A DNA stretch of 6,615 nucleotides from an uncultured Clostridia bacterium (GCA_944390505.1 CALXQF010000075.1:1-6615); one strand, 5' to 3'; shown: positions 1 to 6,143, counted from the first letter of the stretch. Notes: generated by a model not told the origin, from the letters alone. Made by a program: numbers and translations.

Positions 1-779
1 TGATTTTCTAATACTGTTACTGAATTTAATAAATTGGAAAACTTTTGCTCTGCTTCATCTAATTGCTTTCCCGCTTCATCCCATTCATCTGCTGTTGTAT
101 TCACATAAGCTGCTACAATATTAGAACTAATCATCATTATATTTGTTTCTTGGCTATCGGGCTGAAAACTCTGCAGGTATTGTGGTAATAGTTGATATAA
201 TTTTAAAAGCTCTTTCATTGATTTTATTTTATCTTCGTCTTTTATATATTGTGTAGCATTATTCAAAATTTGATTAAAATCCAATATTAATTGATTTTCT
301 ATATTTAAAGCATGTAAATCTAAACTAATTGTATTCCAAGTTTGATAAAGCTCTTCAATTTGTTGCTTAATATTCGTCCAATTGGTTTTATATTTTCCAT
401 CTTTTTGTAAAATATTGTTTTGGGTTTCCGAACTGCTGTTAGATTGATTACTATTATTATTTTGGCTGTTATTTCCATTACTGTTAGATGCATTATTTAC
501 ATCAGTTGTATTGTTTTCTGATAGTTCTTTCACATTGCTTTCATTTTCTTCTAGATCTGTTGCCTGTGTACTTGATTGAAAAACAGCATTTCCTACTGTA
601 AGGTCATTAAAATACCCCAATAAAGAAATGGTATAATTATTTAAATATTTGATTTCTTGCATTACTTTTTCCTCTAAAGTTGGTTCTTCTTGTTGTGTTT
701 TAGCAAAAACAATAACAGAAAATAATCCTAAAATAACCAATATTGTAATAATAATTATAATAACAAAACTTTTTTTCAT
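1..779 (-). CDS. Membrane-anchored, probably extracellular protein of unknown function (3' end outside window)
   Basis: I do not recognise this protein. The frame is open from an ATG at 779 to the window edge, giving 259 residues with no stop, so the C-terminus is missing. A GGAGG ribosome site lies about 11 bases upstream of the ATG. Residues 1-3 are MKK, followed by a hydrophobic segment at about 5-24, very rich in Ile and Val, that ends FAK. This is a signal anchor or signal peptide; there is no lipobox cysteine, so it is not a lipoprotein. Residues 30-65 are acidic and helical. Residues about 75-120 are low-complexity and rich in Asn, Ser, Gln and Glu, which looks like a flexible extracellular linker. 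From about 125 onward the chain resembles amphipathic helices (NWTNIKQQIEELYQTW, then several more), with no cysteines anywhere. An outside location is inferred from the N-terminal segment and the linker. It is transcribed away from the small plus-strand gene. The gene is real with high confidence; its function is unknown. Confidence 0.85.
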   Translation of the reverse strand, partial: MKKSFVIIIIITILVILGLFSVIVFAKTQQEEPTLEEKVMQEIKYLNNYTISLLGYFNDLTVGNAVFQSSTQATDLEENESNVKELSENNTTDVNNASNSNGNNSQNNNSNQSNSSSETQNNILQKDGKYKTNWTNIKQQIEELYQTWNTISLDLHALNIENQLILDFNQILNNATQYIKDEDKIKSMKELLKLYQLLPQYLQSFQPDSQETNIMMISSNIVAAYVNTTADEWDEAGKQLDEAEQKFSNLLNSVTVLEN

Positions 780-948
780 TTTTAGATTTTCCTCCACATA
801 AACCATATTTCTATATATTCACTTTATTAGCTCAGTTGTATATTTTACTATCAACCACTTTTTCTACAATCTATTTTTCCCAAAAAATTACCTTTTATTC
901 TCAAGTATAAATATTTTTATTTGAAAAATAATAAATAGAAATAGAATG

Positions 949-954
949 AAAGGA
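949..954 (+). promoter_or_regulatory. Ribosome binding site that fixes the start at 964
   Basis: AAAGGA lies nine bases before the ATG at 964. It falls inside the reading frame that would begin at the upstream ATG at 946, which itself is preceded only by AT-rich sequence without a Shine-Dalgarno match. This favours the shorter protein. Confidence 0.6.
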
Positions 955-963
955 AACTTTAAA

Positions 964-1266
964 ATGAATGCCATAGTTAGATTATATAGCTTAAAAAAAG
1001 GCGAAATATCTCATTTTTTGGAACATTTTTATCAAGATACTTCCCCCATAAAAGATAAAAAATATTTTACCAATGATGATTTACTATGGCAAAAAGAATA
1101 TTGTAACCCCATTGAAATTGCAGATATCATTGGTGCCTTAATTGAAAATCAAGAGGATTACAATATTAATATGTGGATTAGTTTAGATAAAGATTTATTT
1201 ATTAATATTACTCCAAATAATGCAGATGAAGTAATTCGCTATTTATATGAACGCTATCCTTATTAA
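964..1266 (+). CDS. Small conserved-looking protein of unknown function, about 100 residues
   Basis: This is the only plus-strand gene I support. An ATG at 946 would give 106 residues but has no ribosome site. The in-frame ATG at 964 has AAAGGA nine bases upstream (949-954), so I choose 964 (100 residues, starting MNAIVRLYS). The protein is soluble, with no signal peptide, membrane segment or cysteine cluster (one Cys). The likely secondary structure is strand (AIVRLYS), helix (GEISHFLEHFYQ), helix (PIEIADIIGALIEN), strand (INMWISLD), strand (LFINITP) and helix (DEVIRYLYERYPY), compatible with a small alpha/beta sandwich. The sequence has a recognisable, ordered character and reminds me of uncharacterised proteins of similar size in Clostridia, but I cannot assign a family. 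It stands alone: divergent from the membrane protein and convergent with dtd, 17 bases from the end of that gene. Confidence 0.75.
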   Translation: MNAIVRLYSLKKGEISHFLEHFYQDTSPIKDKKYFTNDDLLWQKEYCNPIEIADIIGALIENQEDYNINMWISLDKDLFINITPNNADEVIRYLYERYPY

Positions 1267-1283
1267 AAAGTAATTATCATTTT

Positions 1284-1739
1284 TTATGATAGAAATTCAT
1301 CTTTTTCTAAAATAATGGTTACTGGTCCGTCATTTTGCAAACTAACTTGCATATCTGCCCCAAATTCACCAGTAGCTACTTTTTTGATATTTTGTTTTTT
1401 ACATTGTTCTACAAAATATTGATAAAGCTCATTTGCCATGTCTGGAGTTGCTGCCCCTATAAAACTTGGTCTGTTTCCATGATTACAGTCTGCATATAAA
1501 GTAAATTGAGATACAATTAAAAGCTCTCCACCAATGTCTTGGATGGATAAATTCATTTTTTGGTTTTCATCTTCAAATACTCGTAGTTTTATTAATTTTT
1601 GTACCAAAAAATCAGCAATTTCTTTTGTATCTGTTGGTGCAACTCCTAGTAAAACCATAAATCCTTGTTTAATTTCGCCCACCGTTTTATTTTCAATTAC
1701 TACATTTGCATTTTTTACTCTTTGTACTACTAATTTCAT
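1284..1739 (-). CDS. dtd: D-aminoacyl-tRNA deacylase (DTD)
   Basis: This cytoplasmic enzyme hydrolyses the ester bond of D-aminoacyl-tRNA (and glycyl-tRNA-Ala), recycling the tRNA and keeping D-residues out of proteins. At 151 residues it has the usual length of the family. It begins MKLVVQRV, matching the typical N-terminus. Both signature motifs are present: SQFTL at 77-81, which lines the active site, and NDGPVT at 136-141, holding the Gly-Pro pair (138-139) that gives chiral proofreading in this homodimer. The segment GNRPSF at 88-93 is also typical. The ATG lies just three bases after the stop of the upstream zinc-ribbon gene, with only a weak GAGTG ribosome site. It is therefore probably translated by coupling with that gene. 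In many Firmicutes dtd sits next to relA (established knowledge); here it does not. Identification is secure. Confidence 0.97.
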   Translation of the reverse strand: MKLVVQRVKNANVVIENKTVGEIKQGFMVLLGVAPTDTKEIADFLVQKLIKLRVFEDENQKMNLSIQDIGGELLIVSQFTLYADCNHGNRPSFIGAATPDMANELYQYFVEQCKKQNIKKVATGEFGADMQVSLQNDGPVTIILEKDEFLS

Positions 1740-1742
1740 AAA

Positions 1743-2126
1743 TCACTCACACTCTCTTTTTTGTTCATAGCCACAATTAGGGCAATAATGAAAATCTACA
1801 TCTATTTCATAATGACAATGTTCACATTGCTTTAAATCTTTTAATTTTAAAAGCTCCATACGATACTCTTCTATTTCGTCAGCTAATATGGCAATCATAG
1901 AACAGTTCTGTTGTATGATTTCTTTTTTCATGCTAATATCTTCTTTTAGAACATATTGCTGATAAATTTCTTTTCCTATTTCTTCATAAAGTTCCTTCAC
2001 CTTTGTTTTATTTTCTGTCATGCTCGCTTTTAATTTTATTTCACGTGCAATCTTTCCTGTTTTTTCTGCAGCATGATAATATGTTTGAATGGCTTTTTCT
2101 CCAATTTTATTCATTACATTTTCCAA
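1743..2126 (-). CDS. Coiled-coil protein with C-terminal zinc ribbon, function unknown
   Basis: This is a 127-residue soluble protein. Residues about 5-98 are almost entirely charged helix, rich in Lys and Glu (for example KVKELYEEIGKEIYQQYV at 42-59), and likely form a coiled coil. Residues 101-118 carry a CxxC-x10-CxxC set (Cys101, 104, 115, 118; CEHC then CPNC), a zinc ribbon of rubredoxin-knuckle type. This architecture is common among uncharacterised zinc-ribbon proteins of Clostridia (established in general terms); no specific function is known to me. The start codon is TTG at 2126, chosen because AAAGGAG lies nine bases upstream. An internal in-frame ATG at 2114 has no good ribosome site and would remove four residues. 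The gene is followed three bases later by dtd, so the two are almost certainly one transcript. The gene is real with high confidence; its role is unassigned. Confidence 0.88.
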   Translation of the reverse strand: MENVMNKIGEKAIQTYYHAAEKTGKIAREIKLKASMTENKTKVKELYEEIGKEIYQQYVLKEDISMKKEIIQQNCSMIAILADEIEEYRMELLKLKDLKQCEHCHYEIDVDFHYCPNCGYEQKRECE

Positions 2127-2135
2127 TTTTCATTT

Positions 2136-2142
2136 CTCCTTT
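2136..2142 (-). promoter_or_regulatory. Ribosome binding site supporting a TTG start
   Basis: AAAGGAG on the minus strand sits nine bases before TTG at 2126. An ATG at 2133 is nearer (two bases away) but is out of frame and opens only an eight-codon peptide ending in TAA inside the gene. The spacing argues that the TTG is the true start. Confidence 0.6.
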
Positions 2143-2158
2143 CTAATATCTATAAAAT

Positions 2159-2185
2159 ATTCTATTCAAAACATCATATAGTCAA
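2159..2185 (-). promoter_or_regulatory. Weak candidate promoter for the zinc-ribbon/dtd pair
   Basis: TTGACT (2180-2185) and TAGAAT (2159-2164) are good sigma-A-like boxes, but the 15-base spacer is shorter than the preferred 17. At a 17-base spacing the -10 would be GAATAT, which is poor. The position, about 35 bases before the TTG start, is sensible. Such AT-rich DNA produces chance matches, so this is tentative. Read-through from gpsA is the alternative. Confidence 0.3.
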
Positions 2186-2288
2186 ATTTAGCATATAGAT
2201 ATTATTAAAAATCTTATTTTTATTATGTAAGAAAAATTGAAAAATATGCAAATTTATTTTTTTAATTATTTTATTTAGGTTAATAAAT

Positions 2289-3272
2289 TTATTCACATTT
2301 TTTTTCACGAGTCATTAATTTGGTAACCGCTTCCATTGGTTTTAGCCCATGATATAATACATCATATACGGTACTTACAATTGGCATCTCTATATTATAT
2401 TTTTGTGCTAATTGATAAGCCACTTCTATATTATCAATACTTTCAATGGTCATGCCTACTTCTTGTTTGGTTTCTTCTATACTAAGACCTCTTCCAATAC
2501 ATCTTCCAGCTTTCCTGTTTCTGCTATGTTCACTTAAACAAGTAACAATTAAATCACCTAAACCAGATAATCCATAAAATGTATTATGTTCTCCCCCCAT
2601 TGCTACACCTAGTCTAGAAAGTTCTGTTAACCCTCTTGTGATTAAAGCTGCAAAGGTATTATCACCTAAATTCAATTCTGCTGCAATACCAGCACAAAAA
2701 GCAATAATATTCTTAAGTGCTCCACCTAACTCTACTCCTTGCATATCTGAACTAGTATATACTCTCATATTTTCATTCATAAAAGCATCTTGTACTTGAT
2801 ATTGTACATCATAATAAGGAGAAGCAATCACAATAGCAGTAGGAGTTCCTAACGACACTTCTTCTGCATGGCTAGGTCCTGAAAAAGCACCGATTTTTAC
2901 ATTTGGTATCTCTTCTTTTGCCACATCACTTAAAGTAGATAATGTTTCTTGCTCAAACCCTTTTGAACATATAATAACTGGTTGATTTGTAATGTATTGT
3001 TTATATTTTTTTAACGTATCTCTAAAAAATTTAGAAGGCGTTACATGTAAAATCATGTCACTGTTCTTTACAGCTTCTTCTATATTGGTTGTACAAATAA
3101 TATTTTTTGGCATTGTTGCCATCGGTAAAAACTTGCACTTTCTTTCTTCATTAATCAGTTTTGCTTCTTCTTCTGAAAAAGACCATAGTGTTACATTGTG
3201 CCCCATTTTAGAAGCATGAATGGCTAAAGCACACCCCCAGCTTCCACTTCCTATAATACAAATATTTTTCAT
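2289..3272 (-). CDS. gpsA: NAD(P)-dependent glycerol-3-phosphate dehydrogenase
   Basis: GpsA reduces dihydroxyacetone phosphate to sn-glycerol-3-phosphate in the cytoplasm, supplying the backbone of membrane phospholipids. At 327 residues it has the normal length. The N-terminal Rossmann fold carries GSGSWG at 8-13. ICSKGFE at 101-107 holds a conserved Lys (104). SGPSHAEEV at 131-139 is a family signature. The catalytic Lys is in LKNIIAFCAG (Lys187). TRGLTE (212-217), GLSGLGDL (234-241) and RNR (251-253) form the C-terminal helical, substrate-binding domain. One oddity: the usual VEG near residue 277 reads IES, keeping the Glu but losing the Gly. Start ATG at 3272 is supported by AGGAGG four bases upstream, which overlaps the plsY stop. 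PlsY uses its product directly, so the gene pair gives consecutive pathway steps. Identification is secure. Confidence 0.98.
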   Translation of the reverse strand: MKNICIIGSGSWGCALAIHASKMGHNVTLWSFSEEEAKLINEERKCKFLPMATMPKNIICTTNIEEAVKNSDMILHVTPSKFFRDTLKKYKQYITNQPVIICSKGFEQETLSTLSDVAKEEIPNVKIGAFSGPSHAEEVSLGTPTAIVIASPYYDVQYQVQDAFMNENMRVYTSSDMQGVELGGALKNIIAFCAGIAAELNLGDNTFAALITRGLTELSRLGVAMGGEHNTFYGLSGLGDLIVTCLSEHSRNRKAGRCIGRGLSIEETKQEVGMTIESIDNIEVAYQLAQKYNIEMPIVSTVYDVLYHGLKPMEAVTKLMTREKKCE

Positions 3273-3276
3273 TTTT

Positions 3277-3282
3277 CCTCCT
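3277..3282 (-). promoter_or_regulatory. gpsA ribosome binding site overlapping the plsY stop codon
   Basis: A perfect AGGAGG shares bases with the TAG stop of plsY (3281-3283) and lies four bases before the gpsA ATG. Ribosomes ending plsY would stop on this site, which favours translational coupling of the two enzymes (inference from layout). Confidence 0.7.
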
Positions 3283-3913
3283 ACTTTTTAAAACTAAGTT
3301 TATTTTCAGTTCCACTAAAGATTCTTTTTATATTTGTTCTATGGTTAAATATAACTAACAATGCTATGATAATACTATAAACTAAATAACTCCAATTATT
3401 AGCTGGCACAATATAGTTTTCTCCTATAAACATTACTAATACGGGAAATAAAATTGCTGCTGCAATGGAACCTACTGATACCATTCTTGTTAAAGCCATT
3501 AAAATTAATGCAAATACTAAACAAATTAATCCAATTTGCCAGTTTGTCATTAACAATACACCTAATGCTGTTGCAATTCCTTTTCCTCCTTTAAATTTGA
3601 AAAATACAGGAAAAGTATGTCCTAAAATAACAAAGATACCTGCTAACTGAATTAAAAGTGCATTATCTAAACCAGAAAACCATTTTCCTACTAAAAAAGC
3701 AACTAGAATAGCAATAACTCCTTTTAAGATATCACAAATTAATGTAATGATTGCTGCTTTTTTTCCTACAGTTCTTAAAACATTTGTCGTTCCTGCATTT
3801 CCACTCCCCTTTTCTCTTACGTCAAATCCTGCCATTTTTTTACTAATAATAACTGAGAAACTAATGCTACCTAATAAGTATGCAATAATTGCAACAATAA
3901 TGTATGCTGCCAT
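3281..3913 (-). CDS. plsY: Acyl-phosphate:glycerol-3-phosphate acyltransferase PlsY
   Basis: PlsY is an integral membrane enzyme that transfers the acyl chain of acyl-phosphate (made by PlsX) to glycerol-3-phosphate, forming lysophosphatidate. From the ATG it has 210 residues, typical for the family. Hydrophobic segments lie at about 2-24, 52-76, 86-105, 113-142, 147-164 and 174-190, agreeing with a multi-pass protein. The three cytoplasmic motifs are visible: GSGNAGTTN at 36-44 with Arg47, GHTFPVFFKFKGGKG at 98-112, and NHRTNIKR at 190-197. A GTG at 3922 would add three residues, but AAGGAG (3924-3929) is only one base from it and ten bases from the ATG at 3913, so I choose the ATG. It follows der by a short gap and precedes gpsA by 8 bases. 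The der-plsY-gpsA order is widespread in Firmicutes (established knowledge). Confidence 0.96.
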   Translation of the reverse strand: MAAYIIVAIIAYLLGSISFSVIISKKMAGFDVREKGSGNAGTTNVLRTVGKKAAIITLICDILKGVIAILVAFLVGKWFSGLDNALLIQLAGIFVILGHTFPVFFKFKGGKGIATALGVLLMTNWQIGLICLVFALILMALTRMVSVGSIAAAILFPVLVMFIGENYIVPANNWSYLVYSIIIALLVIFNHRTNIKRIFSGTENKLSFKK

Positions 3914-3923
3914 AAAAATCACT

Positions 3924-3929
3924 CTCCTT
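3924..3929 (-). promoter_or_regulatory. plsY ribosome binding site that decides the start
   Basis: AAGGAG lies ten bases before ATG 3913 but only one base before the in-frame GTG at 3922. The GTG is too close to be used, so the 210-residue product is preferred over the 213-residue one. Confidence 0.6.
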
Positions 3930-3945
3930 TTATATTATTTATATT

Positions 3946-5274
3946 TTAGCTTTCTTTTTCTCCTTTTTCCCTTGCAATCATTCTAATTGGTGTACCTGTT
4001 AGTCCAAATTCTTTTCTAATTTGATTGACTAGATATCTTTCATAGGAAAAATGAAATAATTTTTTATCATTCACAAAAACAATAAATGTTGGTGGTTTTG
4101 TACTAGCCTGTGTCATATAAAATATTTTTAGCCTTTTTCCTTTGTCTGTTGGCGGTTGTACAATCGTTACTGCTTCACTTAATACATCATTTAAAACAGA
4201 GGTAGAAACTCTTAAAGCATTTTGACTTGCCACCATATTAATCATTTCAAATAATTGATTTACCCTTTGCCCTGTTTTAGCAGAAATAAATAAGATTGGT
4301 GCATATGATAAATAAGATAGTTTGTCATATACCTCTTTTTTATATTTTTCCATGGTATGATTGTCTTTTTCTATCATATCCCATTTATTTACTACAATAA
4401 TAATCCCTTTACCTGCCTCATGGGCTTCTCCTGCTATTTTGGTATCTTGTGCTGTTACTCCTTCATTTGCATCAATCATTAAAATACACACATCTGCTCT
4501 TTCTACTGCTAATAAACTTCTCATTACACTATATTTTTCTAAATTGTCATCCACTTTACTTTTTCTGCGAATCCCTGCTGTATCAATAAAAACATACTTG
4601 CCAAATTCATTTTCAAACTCTGAATCTATTGCATCTCTTGTAGTACCTGCCACATCACTAACAATCACTCTATTTTCACCTAAAATCTGGTTCACCAATG
4701 AAGATTTGCCTACATTTGGTTTTCCTATTACTGCCACTTTAATAATTGTGTCATCTTCCTCTTCTTCTGACTGTTTTGGTAATTGTTCATAAATAGCATC
4801 TAATACATCACCAATACCTTTTGCATTCACAGCAGAAACTGCATAAGGGTCTCCTAAACCTAAATTATAAAATTCATACAGTTCTTCTGGCGTTTTACCA
4901 AAAGTATCTGATTTATTACAAACTAGAATAATTGGCTTTTTTGACTTTCGTAACATTACAGCAATATCTTCATCAGTTGCTGTTACTCCTTGCTTAATAT
5001 CTGTTAAAAAAACAATCACATCAGCAATTTCAATTGCAATGTCTGCTTGCCTACGCATTTGAGATAAAATCACATCTTCTGACTCTGGTTCTATTCCTCC
5101 AGTATCAATTAAAGTAAAATTTCGTCCTCTCCAATTGGCTTCTGCATAGACTCTATCTCTTGTCACTCCTGGTGTATCTTCAACAATAGAAATTCTCTTT
5201 CCTACAATATAATTAAAAAAAGTAGATTTTCCTACATTAGGTCTTCCTATAATTGCCACAATTGGCTTTGCCAT
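3946..5274 (-). CDS. der: Ribosome-biogenesis GTPase Der (EngA)
   Basis: Der is an essential GTPase that binds the 50S subunit and assists its late assembly. It is unique in having two GTPase domains in tandem. At 442 residues it has the usual length. Domain 1 shows GRPNVGKS (10-17), DTGG (57-60) and NKSD (120-123). An acidic linker follows at about 168-176. Domain 2 shows GKPNVGKS (184-191), DTAG (231-234), NKWD (296-299) and SAK (331-333). The C-terminal KH-like RNA-binding domain spans about 355-435, with the typical TKPPTFIVFVN and GTPIR segments. All nucleotide-binding motifs are intact. The ATG at 5274 has AAGGTG five bases upstream and follows the deaminase stop by 15 bases, so both are in one operon. 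Identification is secure. Confidence 0.98.
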   Translation of the reverse strand: MAKPIVAIIGRPNVGKSTFFNYIVGKRISIVEDTPGVTRDRVYAEANWRGRNFTLIDTGGIEPESEDVILSQMRRQADIAIEIADVIVFLTDIKQGVTATDEDIAVMLRKSKKPIILVCNKSDTFGKTPEELYEFYNLGLGDPYAVSAVNAKGIGDVLDAIYEQLPKQSEEEEDDTIIKVAVIGKPNVGKSSLVNQILGENRVIVSDVAGTTRDAIDSEFENEFGKYVFIDTAGIRRKSKVDDNLEKYSVMRSLLAVERADVCILMIDANEGVTAQDTKIAGEAHEAGKGIIIVVNKWDMIEKDNHTMEKYKKEVYDKLSYLSYAPILFISAKTGQRVNQLFEMINMVASQNALRVSTSVLNDVLSEAVTIVQPPTDKGKRLKIFYMTQASTKPPTFIVFVNDKKLFHFSYERYLVNQIRKEFGLTGTPIRMIAREKGEKES

Positions 5275-5289
5275 TTTTTCACCTTCTTC

Positions 5290-5799
5290 TTAGTATGTCA
5301 ATTTTCCTTCTAACATATCATCATTTTCAATCCAATCTTTCACATCTATCACTAAATATTCATTGTCATTTTTTCCTCGTACTATTACTTTTTGTATTCC
5401 ACAATTAATAATCATTTTTCTACACATTTGACATGAATTTGCCCCTGGATCATATTCTCCTGTTTCGGGTCTATAAAGTACTAAATATAAAGTAGCTCCT
5501 ATCATATCTTTTCTACTTGCACTAAGCATTGCATTTTGTTCTGCATGAACCGAACGACAAGCGTCGTATCCTCCATGCCTTATTTCAGGAAAATGTTGCT
5601 TTTTAGTACAATAGCCTAAGTCTATGCAATTTTTTCTTCCTCTAGGTGCTCCATTATATCCCGTTGCTATAATCTCATCATTATTAACTATTACACAACC
5701 TGCTTTTTTTCTTAAGCAAGTACTTCTTTCTGCTACAGATTTTGCTATATTCAAATAATAGTTTGTTTTATCTATTCTTTTTTCCATTTTAAGTCCCAT
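5290..5799 (-). CDS. Deoxycytidylate (dCMP) deaminase family protein
   Basis: This enzyme converts dCMP to dUMP, the substrate of thymidylate synthase; in Bacillus the homologue is comEB. The protein has 169 residues from the ATG at 5799. Zinc and catalysis: VHAE at 84-87 gives ligand His85 and proton-shuttling Glu87, and SCQMC at 122-126 gives ligands Cys123 and Cys126. The Pro of the common PCxxC motif is Ser here. Other family marks are ERSTC (24-28), GYNGAPRG (47-54) and the insert GYCTKK (62-67). The stretch TGEYDPGANSCQMC resembles a Clostridia subgroup of the family as I remember it. The start is uncertain: ATG 5799 has AAGG five bases upstream, while ATG 5787 (165 residues, MEKRID) has GGGA six bases upstream and matches typical N-termini better. 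It is the first gene of the operon with der, plsY and gpsA. dCMP is the likely but unproven substrate. Confidence 0.93.
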   Translation of the reverse strand: MGLKMEKRIDKTNYYLNIAKSVAERSTCLRKKAGCVIVNNDEIIATGYNGAPRGRKNCIDLGYCTKKQHFPEIRHGGYDACRSVHAEQNAMLSASRKDMIGATLYLVLYRPETGEYDPGANSCQMCRKMIINCGIQKVIVRGKNDNEYLVIDVKDWIENDDMLEGKLTY

Positions 5800-5853
5800 T
5801 CCATCCTTGTTTTTGCTTCATTATTGATATACTCATCTATTTTTTACGTTCTT

Positions 5854-5882
5854 ATTTTATCATAACCAAAAAAGCATGTCTA
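5854..5882 (-). promoter_or_regulatory. Sigma-A promoter for the deaminase-der-plsY-gpsA operon
   Basis: TAGACA (5877-5882) and TAAAAT (5854-5859) are separated by exactly 17 bases, each five of six to consensus. The transcript would start near 5847, giving a leader of about 48 bases before the ATG at 5799. It lies just beyond the rpmF terminator and is the best promoter match in this spacer. Confidence 0.6.
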
Positions 5883-5908
5883 TATTTTATTTAATAAAAA
5901 CATGCCTT
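5868..5908 (-). terminator. Second hairpin with U tract after rpmF, overlapping the next promoter
   Basis: GCATGT (5874-5879) and ACATGC (5900-5905) can pair, with three more A-T pairs across a one-base bulge. On the minus strand the structure is followed by six T residues. The loop is long (about 20 bases), so it is weaker than the hairpin before it. It could be a back-up terminator or a chance palindrome in which the -35 box of the next promoter sits. Confidence 0.4.
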
Positions 5909-5913
5909 TGCTT

Positions 5914-5948
5914 AAAAAAACAAAAAAACATAGTTTTATCACTATGTT
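5914..5948 (-). terminator. Rho-independent terminator of rpmF
   Basis: An 8-bp stem (5927-5934 with 5941-5948; AACATAGT/ACTATGTT) has a 6-base loop. On the minus strand it is followed by seven T, one G and seven T. It begins 12 bases after the rpmF stop. The stem is AT-rich, but the T tract is long and the position is exactly as expected. Confidence 0.75.
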
Positions 5949-5960
5949 ATTTGTTAATTT

Positions 5961-6143
5961 TTAATTTTCAGATTTTGCAATTACTTCTTTTCCATCATAA
6001 TATCCGCAATTTGGACATACTCTGTGTTGCATTATTTTTTCATGACAATGTGGACAATCTACTAAATTTTGTGCTTCGATTTTCCATGTTGATCTTTTTA
6101 AATGTGTTCTTGCTTTTGACCATCTTCTTTTTGGTTGTGCCAT
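5961..6143 (-). CDS. rpmF: 50S ribosomal protein L32, zinc-binding form
   Basis: L32 is a small structural protein of the large ribosomal subunit. The 60-residue length is normal. The basic N-terminus (MAQPKRRWSKARTHLKRS) is the typical L32 start, where PKRR and the following SKAR-type segment bind rRNA. A zinc ribbon follows with Cys30, Cys33, Cys43 and Cys46 (CPHC then CPNC), so this is the Cys4 'C+' form rather than the zinc-independent paralogue. A strong GGGAGGGAG ribosome site lies five bases before the ATG. It has its own promoter and terminator, so it appears monocistronic. In many Firmicutes yceD lies directly upstream of rpmF and plsX may follow (established knowledge); here a sortase is upstream and no plsX follows. 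Identification is secure. Confidence 0.98.
   Translation of the reverse strand: MAQPKRRWSKARTHLKRSTWKIEAQNLVDCPHCHEKIMQHRVCPNCGYYDGKEVIAKSEN

Noticed and set aside
780..948. Promoters for the two divergent genes
   Set aside because: Several boxes resemble -10 or -35 (for example TACAAT at 865-870 and TATAAA at 906-911), but none pairs with a partner at 16-18 bases. AT-rich DNA gives many chance matches.
1275..1291. TATCAT-TTTTT-ATGATA hairpin between the convergent gene ends
   Set aside because: The stem is six A/T-rich pairs with a single G-C pair, no clean T tract follows on either strand, and it overlaps the dtd stop codon. It is too weak to call a terminator.
1534..1770. A plus-strand open frame antisense to dtd and the end of the zinc-ribbon gene
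   Set aside because: It overlaps two confidently identified genes and has no ribosome site or recognisable domain.
2186..2288. Possible terminator after gpsA
   Set aside because: The stretch is almost pure A/T, with the palindrome AATAAATTTATT lacking a loop and no G/C-containing stem. Read-through from gpsA into the next gene cannot be excluded, but no terminator is supported.
2992..3219. A plus-strand open frame antisense to gpsA
   Set aside because: It overlaps the NAD-binding domain of gpsA and has the composition of a reversed coding strand.
3465..3986. Two plus-strand open frames antisense to plsY
   Set aside because: They mirror the membrane-protein codons of plsY and the spacer before it. 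Their hydrophobicity is a by-product of the opposite strand.
4361..4792. A 143-codon open frame on the plus strand
   Set aside because: It lies wholly antisense to the well-supported der gene, is dominated by Ser, Thr, Ile and Leu as expected for a reverse reading of AT-rich coding DNA, and has no ribosome site.
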